Shown here piece by piece: positions 25,966-35,950 of a stretch of DNA of 64,000 bases. Both the position numbers and the translations under genes were made by a program. The DNA comes from an uncultured Flavobacteriaceae bacterium (lineage in GTDB: Bacteria; Bacteroidota; Bacteroidia; Flavobacteriales; Flavobacteriaceae). Below the pieces are notes generated by a model. That model worked only from the letters and a program-made list of their open reading frames with translations. It was not told the origin of the DNA and searched no databases. The stretch spans positions 248,001-312,000 of the forward strand of contig CANLQD010000001.1 of the NCBI GenBank assembly GCA_947493175.1, given 5' to 3'. Numbering within the stretch: the stretch's first letter is position 1; each line of letters begins with the position of its first letter.

Positions 25966-28900
25966 ATGAATACAAAAGCCTTACTCCACTTACTACTTTT
26001 ACTTTGTTTTACGGCAGCCGCACAGACAACACCAATAACCGATATCAACTTTGAACAACAGTTAGTCGATTTAGGTATCGACACCAACGGCCTCAACGGA
26101 AACATTCTGGACGCCGATGCAGCAGCTGTCACCGACCTAACGATTACCAGAAACGATATTTCTGATTTTACCGGGCTCGAAGCTTTTGTAAACCTTACCC
26201 GACTGGATTTAGGCCGGAACAACTTTCTAACGGCTCCCATGGCTACCTTAACGCTTTTGGAAGAGTTCATATTCGACGATAACAATATACTCGACAACCT
26301 AGATCTCACACAAAATGTAAATCTTAGGATACTGAATATTGGAACTACGGGATCCTCTGGAAATGCCTCAACGATAACCACATTAGATCTATCGCAAAAT
26401 GTAAATCTAGAATCTGCCTATATTTATGCATTTCTTAATCTTGCCGATATTTTACTTCCTCAAACGGCAGTCCTGAACACCGTTCAAATTATCGGAACTG
26501 CAGAGGACATCTTTGATTTCACGAACCACAGTGGACTTGAAGAGTTATTACTGAACCAAAATACCAGTACCACTGATATCACCCTACCTGCTGTAAGAAC
26601 TACGCTTCAAAGGCTTGACATCCGAAACCAGCGTGTAACCAGTGTTGATTTGACTGGATTTGTAGCCCTTGAAAGAGTGAATCTAGGAGGAACAGAGGTC
26701 GAGACCCTGCTGTTGCCAACTTCAAACGCATTAAAAAGGCTTACCATAAGTCGACATCGACTACCCAGTGTCTTTTCTTTTGCGTCGGTTCCGGAGCTAG
26801 AGGTATTGCACGTAACTTCGAACCTGCTTACTAGCACTTTTGATGTTGATATTAGGTCTAATACCCTATTGACCGAATTGGATTTATCAAGCAACAAGAT
26901 GGCGAATTTGGACATGACCCAATGTACGCAACTTGTCGATGTAGATGTGCGCAATAATGAGCTCATCACTTTTGACACCAGTCAGAATGTACTGCTTGAA
27001 GATCTCAACGCTTCCTCGAACAATATTACCAACTTGGATTTAGCTCAAAACATTGTACTGGAAAACCTGAATCTCAATACCAATGAACTGCCGACGCTCA
27101 ATTTGGCAACCAATGTGGAACTGAGAACCCTAAACCTGGGAACCAACCAGCTTCCCAATCTGGACATTACTACCAACACCAAAATCAGAACGCTTTATAT
27201 TGACAACAATCTTTTTACCGGAACCGGGCTAGACCTAACACAAAATGTTGAACTCAGTTATCTCAATGCAGAACGAAACCAAATTGAGTCATTGGATATC
27301 ACTCAAAATCTTGACTTAAGCACAATTATCCTCAACTACAATCTGTTTCCCGGCACTGCCATACTTGATCAGTTTTATAGTATTCGGGCTGGCGACAACG
27401 GAATAAGTGGAGGGCGATTGGAAGTGAGCCATAACCTACTTACCGGAAGAATACAGAACTTCGCCGACCTTTTCAATCTGGGACCGGCGGATACGGACCG
27501 ATGGACCCGACGTTTTGAACTGACCATAGACAATAATTATTTTCACTTTGGTGATCTGGAGGAAGACCATTTGGATTTTATCAGCTATCTGAATGCGCCG
27601 GGAGCTTACAATATTCCCATACTCTCGCGATACATGTACGCCCCACAAGCCAAGGTAAATGCAATTGAGAATCCGACACGGAATGCAGGCGAAAGCATTA
27701 CTTTGACGACGACGGTTCGCGGTGAACAAAACCACTACACCTGGTTCAAGGACGGGGTGGAAATTCTAGGTGCACCAGACGCGCCCGAGTATACGATTAC
27801 CGATTTAACCACCTGTGATGCCGGAGTGTACCATTCCGAAATTACCAGCGACTTGGTACCCTTTGAAAATAGTGATGCACCGGGTACCAATGGTAAAAAC
27901 CTGTTGTTGGTACGCAACGATATTACGTTGACCGTAAACGCTACCAAGGCATGTGTTTCCTTAATTTCACCTGCTCCCAACGACACGAACGTCCCCATGA
28001 ACACTGGAGTCGAGTGGGACGAAAATCCTGGGGCCTGCGGCTATAAATTGACCATTACCAACGTTGACACCGGAACTCCCGTCCAATACGGAGGTTCCCC
28101 CATAACCGATTTGGACGTTGGCGATAGTACCCTGTTTAATTTTGATACGGATTTACCTTCCAATACGGAAATTTCCGTTCAAATAACACCCTATTTTGAT
28201 GACGGCGATTTTGGTGGCTGTAGTCCACAATCCTTTACCACCAATAACACCACGATAGCAACGGAATGTACTGCCCTAAGTGGTCCTGAGAACAACGATA
28301 CCGATGTGGCCACCGACATTTCAAGCATTTCATGGAATCCTGCGAATGCGGCAGACGGTTATAAATTGACAATTACATCCACCAGTGGTGCGAACGACCT
28401 ACCCGAGACCAATGTCGGCAATACGCTTTCCTATGCACTAGGAAATGCGTTTCAACCCGGTGATGTAGTTACTGTTTCAGTAATCCCAACCAACTCCTTG
28501 GGGGATGCGGTTGGATGTTCTTCTGAGACGTTTACCATCGTAAGCTCAGGATCGACACCGCCAAGCTGTACCTCGCTTGTGGTCCCAGGGCCAGTCGACG
28601 GTGCCACCGATGTGGCCGTGAACCTGAACGAGATTACCTGGGCAGCAGCGGCCAACGCCACCCAATACCGGATTACGATTGATGGCAGTAGCAGCAGCGC
28701 GAACGATGTTACCGACCTGATCGTGACCGGTACCTCACATCCCTTTGTCAATAATTTTAATAGCGGTGAGACCATCACCGTTACCATCGTTCCCCTGAAC
28801 GGTACGGTGGAACCGACTACGGCCTGTACCCCGGAATCGTTCACCATCGTATCGGCCGCAGTAACCGACCTCTATGTTGACCAATCGGCACCGTCAGGGG

Positions 28901-31900
28901 GTGACGGAACCTCATGGGCGACTGCATTTCAGACTATTGAAGAAGCTGTAGCCGTAGCAGCGGGTAACAACACCATTTTTATAGCGGAAGGAATTTACAG
29001 ACCGGCAGCCACACAGACCATTACCGTACCGTTGCGTTTTGAGGGTGGTTATCCAGCGGGGGGCGGCATACAAGAGCCCTTGGCGAACATTACCCAAGTA
29101 CAAGCGGACTTTAATCCCATAAGCGCACTGCCACAGATTTTCGACATCGAAGAAAACACCGCATGTAGATTTATAGGCTTACACTTCGCAGTTTTCAGCG
29201 GAGGTGTAACAACTAGGTCTAACCTCATGATAGACCAATGTGTTTTCTCAAACAGCACAGGCAATCCCCTTTCAGCAGTGGGTGATTTTGATTTTCTTAC
29301 AGTGGAAAGCAGCACTTTTGATGGTGCCAGTAGCAACATGATAAGTGCAGGTGGCAACATCACGGATGTCACCTTACGGGATGTCCTATTTACCAATGGT
29401 AGTCAGGCTGCGCTGTACTTAACAGGTTCAAATACCATCCAAAACATTGCTATTGAAGATTGTGCAGTATCTGATTTTAATGCTAGCGGCAATAGCATCA
29501 TCGACGTCCGCGGAACTACCGCAACTATTGAAAATCTTTTGGCCGAAAATAATATGGTGACAGGGGGCATATCGCTGCTCATCTTTGGTGAAGTATCCGG
29601 CAGGACAGGAAGCCTTCAATTGAACAATTCCATCTTTGAAAACAACTCCGGGGGAGGTTACGTATGCATGCAGGCGCGCAATACCACTTTTACCATGGAA
29701 AACACCAATTTTATTGGAAACAGTTCCACTGGTGGATCATCCGTGGCTATTATGCAATTGACAGATATAAACCTTACTGCAGAGAACTGCGACTTCATGG
29801 ACAATACCATTAATGACGGACCCGCAGCGGTAGCCCAAGGACAAGGCAGTACCACAGATTGGTCTTTTAACGCCTGCGAGTTTTCCCGAAATCAAGCTGC
29901 GGGGTCGGTTTCCTCTGGCCTATTTCAATTATCCTCCGATAGCCGATTGCAAATTACCAATTCGATTTTTGATGGTAATGATGGTGAAGCAGCCAGCGCT
30001 ATCCGTATGTTCGATTTTGCCTCGTTAAACCTGTCGAACAACATATTTAGAAACCATGACGGAAATGGCCCGATAATCCAACCCTTTAATGGTGCCAGTG
30101 CTTCCGTTGTTTTAGAGAACAACAGCTTTGACAACAACAGCGTTACGGAACTGGAACTCGATGGTCTACAAAGCCTTTCGGCAAACGCCAATGAGTATAC
30201 CGGTGAGGTTTTAGTAACAATTAAGGATGTAACCAATGCACAATTCACAAATGAATTGTTTGCAGGAAATGGTACGAGTGAAGAATTTATTAGAATTGAA
30301 AATACCGACACATCGCTAGAAAACTGTGTATTGGTTTCTACCAAAACCAATGGAAACCACAGTTTAATCGAATCGGGCACCAATGCTTCCCTACAGATTA
30401 CCAATTCTACGTTTAGCGCATCCAATATTGATGATGTACACGTCACGTTGGATTTTCATCCTGCCACCACCTCGCAGCTTAGAAATTCCATTATCTGGTC
30501 GGGCAACGGCAACTTAATGCAAAGCGGGTTAACGGGAGACTTCTCAAATTTGACTATAGCGAACTCGCTGATCAAAGGGGAAGCTTCCACGGCCAATGGC
30601 AATCTGGATGGCACGAATAGCAATAACATTCCAGAGTTCGTAAACCCAACAGGTCTCGATTTCCAGATGTTGGACTGCTCCTCTACAGTTAATGCCGGGC
30701 AAAACGGGTTCCCAAGTCTAACAACAGATTATTCAGGAAATAACAGGATTTTTGAGACTACGGTCGACCTTGGGGCGTATGAATTGCAGGTACCTTTCAA
30801 TACTACCTGCAGTGCGCCTACACCGCCGGACTGCACATCACTTTCGGCCCCTGGTCCCGTCGACGGTGCCACCGATGTGGCCGTAGACCTTAATGAAATA
30901 TCCTGGGCTGCAGCGGCCAATGCCACCCAATATCGTATAACCGTTAGCGGAACTGCGAACAATGACGTGACAGATTTCCTTACTACCGATACTTTCTACG
31001 AGTTTACAGGAGCCTTTGTAAGCGGCGAGACGGTAACAGTGACCATTGTACCGCTGAACGGTGACGTAGCGCCCACAACCGCATGCGGAACAGAATCTTT
31101 CCGTATAACTTCGACACCGCCCATGGTACCCGAATGTACGGCACTAATCGCTCCAGGACCTGTAAACGACGATACCGATATAACCATCGACGTGCCACAA
31201 ATCATCTGGAACGCCGTTCCGGATGCAACGGGATATCTGCTAGAGGTCAGCTCTACAAGCGGTAACAATAACCTACCGCGAACCGATATAGGAGACGTGC
31301 TCAGCTATCCCTTTCCAGAGCTTTTTGAAGCGGACGATATGGTAACGGTCGCCATTATACCCTATAATGCCGCCGGGGAGGCTACAGGGCCTTGTAGCCC
31401 AGAAACTTTTTCGATAGTCGATGAGATATCTTCTTCCAGTGTTCCGCCTTGTACCGAATTGTTGGCCACACTGAACAATGTCTCTGGAGTGCCTGTCGAA
31501 ACCGCCATTGAATGGGAACCGATCGATACCGCCAACGGATACCGTATAACGGTACGAACGGAAGATGGCGAGATACTATTGACCGATGAAGACGTGGGAC
31601 TGTTGACCTCTTATAACTTATCAGAGAATCTTCCATATGGAACGACCATCCTCGTCTCGATCACGCCTTATAACTCCCAGGGTGATGCCGTCATATGCGA
31701 GGAGCAGACTTTTGTAACAATCGCCGAACCCTTGATAGAGGACGAGACCAAATATGGTTTTTCGCCCAATGGCGACGGTATCAACGACTTCTGGCAAATT
31801 GAAAATATTCAATACCACCCTGAAAATATCGTAACCATATACAATCGATGGGGCGATGCCGTTTTCCGAATCGAAGGATATGATAACAATGCGAATGTTT

Positions 31901-32034
31901 TCCGGGGAGAGGCAAATCAAATGACCAAAATGGGTGCAGGCCAGCTACCATCGGGTACCTACTTTTTCGATATTCAAATCGAAGGGGAACCGATTCTGAA
32001 AAAAACAAAAGGGTTCTTAGTTATAAAGCGTTGA
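25966..32034 (+). CDS. Giant modular surface protein with T9SS type B (CHU_C) sorting domain
   Basis: The 2022-residue protein is built in blocks. A signal peptide ends TAAAQ. Leucine-rich repeats of about 21 residues run from about 25 to 490 (for example LENLNLNTNELPTLNLATNVE). An Ig-like domain covers about 560-655. Three fibronectin-like repeats begin near 662, 767 and 867 (pattern C-x-x-L-x-x-P-x-x-x-x-x-D-V). A right-handed beta-helix runs from about 970 to 1615, opening with a YVDQSAPSGGDGTSWATAFQ-type segment. Three more fibronectin-like repeats begin near 1622, 1723 and 1828. The C-terminal gliding-motility sorting domain starts near 1930 with YGFSPNGDGINDFW and ends with LVIKR. The product should be secreted by T9SS and held on the surface; adhesion is likely. 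The SprF gene follows after four bases. Confidence 0.88.
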   Translation: MNTKALLHLLLLLCFTAAAQTTPITDINFEQQLVDLGIDTNGLNGNILDADAAAVTDLTITRNDISDFTGLEAFVNLTRLDLGRNNFLTAPMATLTLLEEFIFDDNNILDNLDLTQNVNLRILNIGTTGSSGNASTITTLDLSQNVNLESAYIYAFLNLADILLPQTAVLNTVQIIGTAEDIFDFTNHSGLEELLLNQNTSTTDITLPAVRTTLQRLDIRNQRVTSVDLTGFVALERVNLGGTEVETLLLPTSNALKRLTISRHRLPSVFSFASVPELEVLHVTSNLLTSTFDVDIRSNTLLTELDLSSNKMANLDMTQCTQLVDVDVRNNELITFDTSQNVLLEDLNASSNNITNLDLAQNIVLENLNLNTNELPTLNLATNVELRTLNLGTNQLPNLDITTNTKIRTLYIDNNLFTGTGLDLTQNVELSYLNAERNQIESLDITQNLDLSTIILNYNLFPGTAILDQFYSIRAGDNGISGGRLEVSHNLLTGRIQNFADLFNLGPADTDRWTRRFELTIDNNYFHFGDLEEDHLDFISYLNAPGAYNIPILSRYMYAPQAKVNAIENPTRNAGESITLTTTVRGEQNHYTWFKDGVEILGAPDAPEYTITDLTTCDAGVYHSEITSDLVPFENSDAPGTNGKNLLLVRNDITLTVNATKACVSLISPAPNDTNVPMNTGVEWDENPGACGYKLTITNVDTGTPVQYGGSPITDLDVGDSTLFNFDTDLPSNTEISVQITPYFDDGDFGGCSPQSFTTNNTTIATECTALSGPENNDTDVATDISSISWNPANAADGYKLTITSTSGANDLPETNVGNTLSYALGNAFQPGDVVTVSVIPTNSLGDAVGCSSETFTIVSSGSTPPSCTSLVVPGPVDGATDVAVNLNEITWAAAANATQYRITIDGSSSSANDVTDLIVTGTSHPFVNNFNSGETITVTIVPLNGTVEPTTACTPESFTIVSAAVTDLYVDQSAPSGGDGTSWATAFQTIEEAVAVAAGNNTIFIAEGIYRPAATQTITVPLRFEGGYPAGGGIQEPLANITQVQADFNPISALPQIFDIEENTACRFIGLHFAVFSGGVTTRSNLMIDQCVFSNSTGNPLSAVGDFDFLTVESSTFDGASSNMISAGGNITDVTLRDVLFTNGSQAALYLTGSNTIQNIAIEDCAVSDFNASGNSIIDVRGTTATIENLLAENNMVTGGISLLIFGEVSGRTGSLQLNNSIFENNSGGGYVCMQARNTTFTMENTNFIGNSSTGGSSVAIMQLTDINLTAENCDFMDNTINDGPAAVAQGQGSTTDWSFNACEFSRNQAAGSVSSGLFQLSSDSRLQITNSIFDGNDGEAASAIRMFDFASLNLSNNIFRNHDGNGPIIQPFNGASASVVLENNSFDNNSVTELELDGLQSLSANANEYTGEVLVTIKDVTNAQFTNELFAGNGTSEEFIRIENTDTSLENCVLVSTKTNGNHSLIESGTNASLQITNSTFSASNIDDVHVTLDFHPATTSQLRNSIIWSGNGNLMQSGLTGDFSNLTIANSLIKGEASTANGNLDGTNSNNIPEFVNPTGLDFQMLDCSSTVNAGQNGFPSLTTDYSGNNRIFETTVDLGAYELQVPFNTTCSAPTPPDCTSLSAPGPVDGATDVAVDLNEISWAAAANATQYRITVSGTANNDVTDFLTTDTFYEFTGAFVSGETVTVTIVPLNGDVAPTTACGTESFRITSTPPMVPECTALIAPGPVNDDTDITIDVPQIIWNAVPDATGYLLEVSSTSGNNNLPRTDIGDVLSYPFPELFEADDMVTVAIIPYNAAGEATGPCSPETFSIVDEISSSSVPPCTELLATLNNVSGVPVETAIEWEPIDTANGYRITVRTEDGEILLTDEDVGLLTSYNLSENLPYGTTILVSITPYNSQGDAVICEEQTFVTIAEPLIEDETKYGFSPNGDGINDFWQIENIQYHPENIVTIYNRWGDAVFRIEGYDNNANVFRGEANQMTKMGAGQLPSGTYFFDIQIEGEPILKKTKGFLVIKR
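28594..28619 (+). repeat. Exact 26-base repeat, copy 1, in the fibronectin-like repeats
   Basis: These 26 bases recur exactly at 30859-30884, 2265 bases downstream and in the same frame. The surrounding 100 bases are also close to identical and encode PGPVDGATDVAV and then WAAAANATQYRIT in both copies. Confidence 0.8.
30859..30884 (+). repeat. Exact 26-base repeat, copy 2, in the fibronectin-like repeats
   Basis: This is the second copy of the repeat at 28594-28619. The two copies flank the whole beta-helix block. Recombination between them would remove that block and keep the reading frame, because the distance of 2265 is a multiple of three. Confidence 0.8.
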
Positions 32035-32038
32035 TCCA

Positions 32039-32968
32039 ATGATAAAAAACAAACCAATTGGCACGCTAGCACTAGGTGTTTTGCTGTCGGTATTCACATT
32101 TCAAATTGTATCGGGACAACAGACCGCGGTATTTCCTGAGTACAATTATAATCCCTTCATCATCAACTCGGCATATGCCGGTTTGTTACCGAACTCAGAA
32201 TTAAATTTAGGTAATTCGGGCTTTTTTAATGATATCGAAGGAAGTCCTAAGAACTTTTCTTTGAGTTTTCACACCCCGTTGGCAGATGGTAAAGTTGGGC
32301 TCGGAGCGGGTTTCATCAGAGACCAGATTGGTGTTACCACCAATACCAGTGCCTTTGCCGCCTACTCGTATAAGATATTCTTTGACTTTAAGGATGATCG
32401 CCCCTATTGGCAAATATACCAACCTGGAGTACTATCTTTTGGAATTACCGCGGGCATTCAACAATTCGAAGACAATCTTTTGGAACTAGGAATCATGGAT
32501 GACCCTAACTTCAGTGAAAATATCAATGAAACCGTACCCACTATCGGGGTCGGATTCCTATTCAACCATGCCCGATTCTATGCCGGTGTCTCAGCACCTA
32601 ATGTCCTTGGCGATCAACTGGCAAGTCGAGACGATCTACGGTTATCCAATCCTGTTTACGGTTATTTTGGTTATCGTTTCTTTACCAACCGTTTTCGGGA
32701 AATTATGGTAAAGCCTAACGTGCTATTGAAATATGAAAATGGGGCACCCTTCCAGGCAGATATCAATCTGGCATTCAGTTATCGAAACAAGTTTGAACTC
32801 GGTACCGGTTTTCGTACCAGCTCGGCGGTCAACTTCCTCGCCGGGGTTTATTTATTGAAAAACATACGATTTATTTATCATTATAGCATCGCCCTGAAGG
32901 AAAACCCACTGGGTAATTCCAATGGTCTTGCGTTGAGTTATCGTTTTGGCCCAGGGTATTCCAATTAA
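32039..32968 (+). CDS. PorP/SprF family outer-membrane protein of the type IX secretion system
   Basis: The 309-residue outer-membrane beta-barrel has a signal peptide ending VSGQQ. It carries the family hallmark FPEYNYNPFIINSAYAGL, as in the usual Q-x-x-x-Y-x-x-N-x-x-x-x-N-P-A-Y-A-G. SprF-type proteins attach to and help export T9SS type B substrates and are usually encoded directly after such a substrate. Here the gene starts four bases after the 2022-residue protein, so the two are a matched pair. The C-terminus LSYRFGPGYSN fits a barrel end. Confidence 0.9.
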   Translation: MIKNKPIGTLALGVLLSVFTFQIVSGQQTAVFPEYNYNPFIINSAYAGLLPNSELNLGNSGFFNDIEGSPKNFSLSFHTPLADGKVGLGAGFIRDQIGVTTNTSAFAAYSYKIFFDFKDDRPYWQIYQPGVLSFGITAGIQQFEDNLLELGIMDDPNFSENINETVPTIGVGFLFNHARFYAGVSAPNVLGDQLASRDDLRLSNPVYGYFGYRFFTNRFREIMVKPNVLLKYENGAPFQADINLAFSYRNKFELGTGFRTSSAVNFLAGVYLLKNIRFIYHYSIALKENPLGNSNGLALSYRFGPGYSN

Positions 32969-33045
32969 AATCATTATTTAACCGATATGGACAATAAGGA
33001 ATACTACGATACGTTGTTTTGAAAACCCTTTAATCAATAATACGT

Positions 33046-33624
33046 ATGATCCTTAAAAATTCTCTTTTGGCGAAAGCCTTTTTACTATGTACGTTGGTAT
33101 TCGTCTCTTGTTCTTCGGAAGACGAGGAAGAAACCATGACCGAGAATCCTGTTCCCGAATCAGGCCTGGTAGAATATACCGATGTTAAATTTGCCGTGGA
33201 CCAAGATGGTGTCGAGAGCGCACGTTTCTTTTCGACCAGTTCTGGAGAAATGTACAGTTTCAATGAAATAAATGAAGAAATAGGCGCCACAATCGATTTG
33301 GTCTGGTACGATTCGAGCCCAACCAACCAAGGTTTTTTATTCTGGGAAAGTCCCGACGATCTTTTTGGGGATTTGGTACTACCGGGAGCAACGGCGACCA
33401 AAATAGAAAACTATCAGCCAACCTTGTCGGGGGATCAGTTTAAATTGATCGAGCGAAAGGAACAACTGAATGTCTTAACCGTAGAACACTCCGATGATGC
33501 TATGGGACCTATAGCGTATCCGGTAGCCATCCTTTTTGAAAATGCTGCGGGTAAAAAAGGGATTATCCTGATGAAAAGCAACGATGGTGAGTTTTTAACA
33601 GTAGACATCAAAGTGGTCTACTAA
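33046..33624 (+). CDS. Lipoprotein of unknown function
   Basis: The 192-residue product has a lipoprotein signal ending LVFVSC (Cys22), followed by an acidic linker (SSEDEEETMTENP). Acidic residues just after the cysteine are typical of lipoproteins exported to the cell surface in Bacteroidota. The rest is a compact, mostly beta domain that I do not recognise. It lies 77 bases after the SprF gene and ends at a strong terminator, so it may be part of the same unit and act at the surface with the giant protein. Confidence 0.7.
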   Translation: MILKNSLLAKAFLLCTLVFVSCSSEDEEETMTENPVPESGLVEYTDVKFAVDQDGVESARFFSTSSGEMYSFNEINEEIGATIDLVWYDSSPTNQGFLFWESPDDLFGDLVLPGATATKIENYQPTLSGDQFKLIERKEQLNVLTVEHSDDAMGPIAYPVAILFENAAGKKGIILMKSNDGEFLTVDIKVVY

Positions 33625-33640
33625 ATATTCGCAAAAAAAT

Positions 33641-33670
33641 AAAAAGACCAGCCTGTATGCTGGTCTTTTT
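33641..33670. terminator. Bidirectional intrinsic terminator
   Basis: AAAAAGACCAGC (33641-33652) and GCTGGTCTTTTT (33659-33670) form a perfect 12-base stem with a 6-base loop and T runs in both directions. It lies between converging genes, the lipoprotein and the pseudouridine synthase. Confidence 0.88.
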
Positions 33671-33700
33671 ATTGAACTCAAGACAAGTTATCGTATCATT

Positions 33701-34543
33701 TTATTGTATCATTCCCAAATTAATGACCTCCTGTTCGGTCAAATATCGCCAATGCCCCCTAGGCAAATCTTTTTTGGTGAGACCGGCATAAACGACCCTG
33801 TCCAACTTTATAATTTCATATTGCAGTTCTTCAAAAATACGTCGCACGATATTGTTTCGGGTACTATAAAGTTCAATCCCTACTTGACTTTTAGGAGCAT
33901 TGTCGACGAAGCTGATTTCTTGAACACGTACCACCTTTTCGTCAACAGCCAACCCCTCTTGAATTCGTTTGAGGTCTGCACTGCGCAAGGGCTTGTTCAA
34001 CTCTACATGATATAACTTTCGAAGACCATTTTTAGGGCTATTCAAACGTTTACTGAGCTCGCCGTCGTTTGTGAACAATTGTAGTCCCATACTGGCTTTA
34101 TCGAGCTTTCCAACTGGCTTCAATTCCGACTTGGACGCCTTCGAAATCAATGAAAGTGCCGTACGGCGACCACGTTCATTCCTAGCTGTAGTTGAAAAAT
34201 CTTTGGGTTTGTTCAGCAGTACATATTCCCTTTTTACGGGATTCAACAAACGACCATCGAATTTTACCGCATCGGTCAATCGCACTTTATAACCCATTTC
34301 GGTAATGGGCTTTCCGTTGACGGTGACATTCCCGGCTGCAATATAAATATCGGCCTCGCGTCGTGAACAGACTCCGGAATTTGCGATATATCGGTTTAAT
34401 CGAATCATATCAGGATTCGATGCCGTTTTTTGTACCGTATCTTTTTTTATAGGCACGTTACTTCGAGTGTCGCTTTTCTTTCGGTAGGTTCCCCCCTGCT
34501 TCCCAGAACGCTTTCCTCCCTGATTTGAATTTGACCTACCCAT
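33701..34543 (-). CDS. Pseudouridine synthase, RsuA/RluB/RluF family
   Basis: The 280-residue enzyme converts uridine to pseudouridine in ribosomal RNA. A basic disordered leader (residues 1-43) is followed by an S4 RNA-binding domain (about 44-100, with RLNRYIANSGVCSRREADIYI). The catalytic domain has the essential aspartate in VGKLDKASMGLQLFTNDG near residue 147. That motif usually reads GRLDxxTxGLLL; the Lys and Ser/Met changes are mild and the aspartate is kept. KLYHVEL and GLTKKDLPRGHWR are also typical. The exact rRNA target is not predictable. A -7 box lies 15 bases before the start. Confidence 0.87.
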   Translation of the reverse strand: MGRSNSNQGGKRSGKQGGTYRKKSDTRSNVPIKKDTVQKTASNPDMIRLNRYIANSGVCSRREADIYIAAGNVTVNGKPITEMGYKVRLTDAVKFDGRLLNPVKREYVLLNKPKDFSTTARNERGRRTALSLISKASKSELKPVGKLDKASMGLQLFTNDGELSKRLNSPKNGLRKLYHVELNKPLRSADLKRIQEGLAVDEKVVRVQEISFVDNAPKSQVGIELYSTRNNIVRRIFEELQYEIIKLDRVVYAGLTKKDLPRGHWRYLTEQEVINLGMIQ

Positions 34544-34557
34544 TGTTTTGATTTTTG

Positions 34558-34565
34558 CAAAGGTA
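34558..34565 (-). promoter_or_regulatory. -7 promoter box (TACCTTTG) of the pseudouridine synthase gene
   Basis: On the minus strand TACCTTTG matches TAnnTTTG exactly and ends 15 bases before the ATG at 34543. No good TTG element stands at the normal distance upstream. Confidence 0.45.
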
Positions 34566-34803
34566 TGAAAGCGAATTGGATGACATGATTATCTCAAGCG
34601 TTTAGTTCTATTAAACTTTAATGAACGAAACCACTGGAAGAAACCACGAATGGGATACCAAAACGAATGTACGTTCTTTCTGGAATAGCCTTATAAAATG
34701 GTCGTGGTGGTTAATTTCTGGTAAACATCAATTTCAGGTAAGCTCCAGATAGCAATTATTGAGCTAACTCAACGTTATATTCCTACACCCTACTTCTTAT
34801 CTT

Positions 34804-35937
34804 ATGAAAAATAGTGTCCCAAAAAACAACTCCTGCTTACCTATAATATACATTGTTATTTTCATCTTAATGGTGCCCATGGGTTGTTCCAAAGACGAAG
34901 CTACCAACGAAACTGTTGCTGTGATCAACCCTTTGGAAAATCCTGAAAACGGCCCAGCAGCCGGAAATCCCGATGGAAATGCCCCAATACCCTCGGAAGC
35001 AGGTCTGGAAGATGTGACCAATCCGAATACCGTTGTTGGTAATGGTACTGCTGAAAGCTGTGATTGTGATGCCGTCGTTGATGCCGTGGCCAAAGGCGGC
35101 AAAATCACCTTTAATTGTGGTACCGATCCGGTTACGATTACAATGGACAGGACGGCAAAGGTGGTCAATGCCGCAAATGACGAGGTAGTCATCGATGGGG
35201 GCGGTCTAATCACATTGAGTGGAGGCGGTACAAACAGAATACTTTATATGAACACTTGTGACCAAAACCAGGGTTGGACGACGGAGCACTGTCAAAACCA
35301 AGACCATCCACGACTCACGGTTCAAAACATCACCTTTGCGGACGGTAATTCTACCGGCGAAACCGAATATGACGGTGGGGGTGCTATTTGGGTTCGAGGA
35401 GGGCGGTTCAAAGCGGTCAATTGTCGCTTTTTCAATAACATATGTGCAGGTACGGGACCCGATGTCGGCGGGGGTGCACTCAGGGTCTTTAGCCAATACG
35501 ACAATCTACCTGTCTACATCGTCAATAGTACATTTGGTGGTGCAGAGGGGTATGGCAACTCAGGTTCAAATGGAGGGGCTATTAGCAGTATCGGGGTATC
35601 TTGGACGATCATCAATAGTCTTTTTTCCCACAATACGGCGATAGGCAACGGCGGAAACCCTGCACAGTCTGGCACCCCTGGTGGCGGCAGCGGCGGAGCT
35701 ATTTATAATGATGGGAATACCATGACCTTGACTGTTTTGGGATCATTAATCGAACAGAACGAAGTAAATGCTTATGGCTCGTCGATATTTTTTGTAAGTA
35801 ATGATCACTCAGGAAACATTCGGATCGATAATTCGGTCATCCAAAACAATGTGGGAGGTAGCTGGTATCCTGTTTACCCAAGTATTTCGATGCATGATGA
35901 CACCTCCATCGAGGTAACCAACTCTATTATTGAATAA
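34804..35937 (+). CDS. Beta-helix lipoprotein
   Basis: The 377-residue product has a lipoprotein signal ending VPMGC (Cys28) followed by acidic residues, which suggests surface exposure. From about residue 90 it forms a right-handed parallel beta-helix, with repeated motifs such as GGAIWVRGG, GGALRV, GGAISS and GGAIYND, as in polymorphic outer-membrane proteins and some polysaccharide lyases. CDCDAVVDAV at the start and two further cysteines may form disulphides. No catalytic set is evident. It stands alone between a divergent and a convergent gene. Glycan binding or adhesion is possible but not shown. Confidence 0.75.
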   Translation: MKNSVPKNNSCLPIIYIVIFILMVPMGCSKDEATNETVAVINPLENPENGPAAGNPDGNAPIPSEAGLEDVTNPNTVVGNGTAESCDCDAVVDAVAKGGKITFNCGTDPVTITMDRTAKVVNAANDEVVIDGGGLITLSGGGTNRILYMNTCDQNQGWTTEHCQNQDHPRLTVQNITFADGNSTGETEYDGGGAIWVRGGRFKAVNCRFFNNICAGTGPDVGGGALRVFSQYDNLPVYIVNSTFGGAEGYGNSGSNGGAISSIGVSWTIINSLFSHNTAIGNGGNPAQSGTPGGGSGGAIYNDGNTMTLTVLGSLIEQNEVNAYGSSIFFVSNDHSGNIRIDNSVIQNNVGGSWYPVYPSISMHDDTSIEVTNSIIE

Positions 35938-35950
35938 AATCGTTTTCCTT

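Noticed and set aside
28594..30884. The paired DNA repeats considered as ends of a mobile element
   Set aside because: They are direct, not inverted, encode conserved fibronectin-like repeat residues in frame, and no transposase lies between them.
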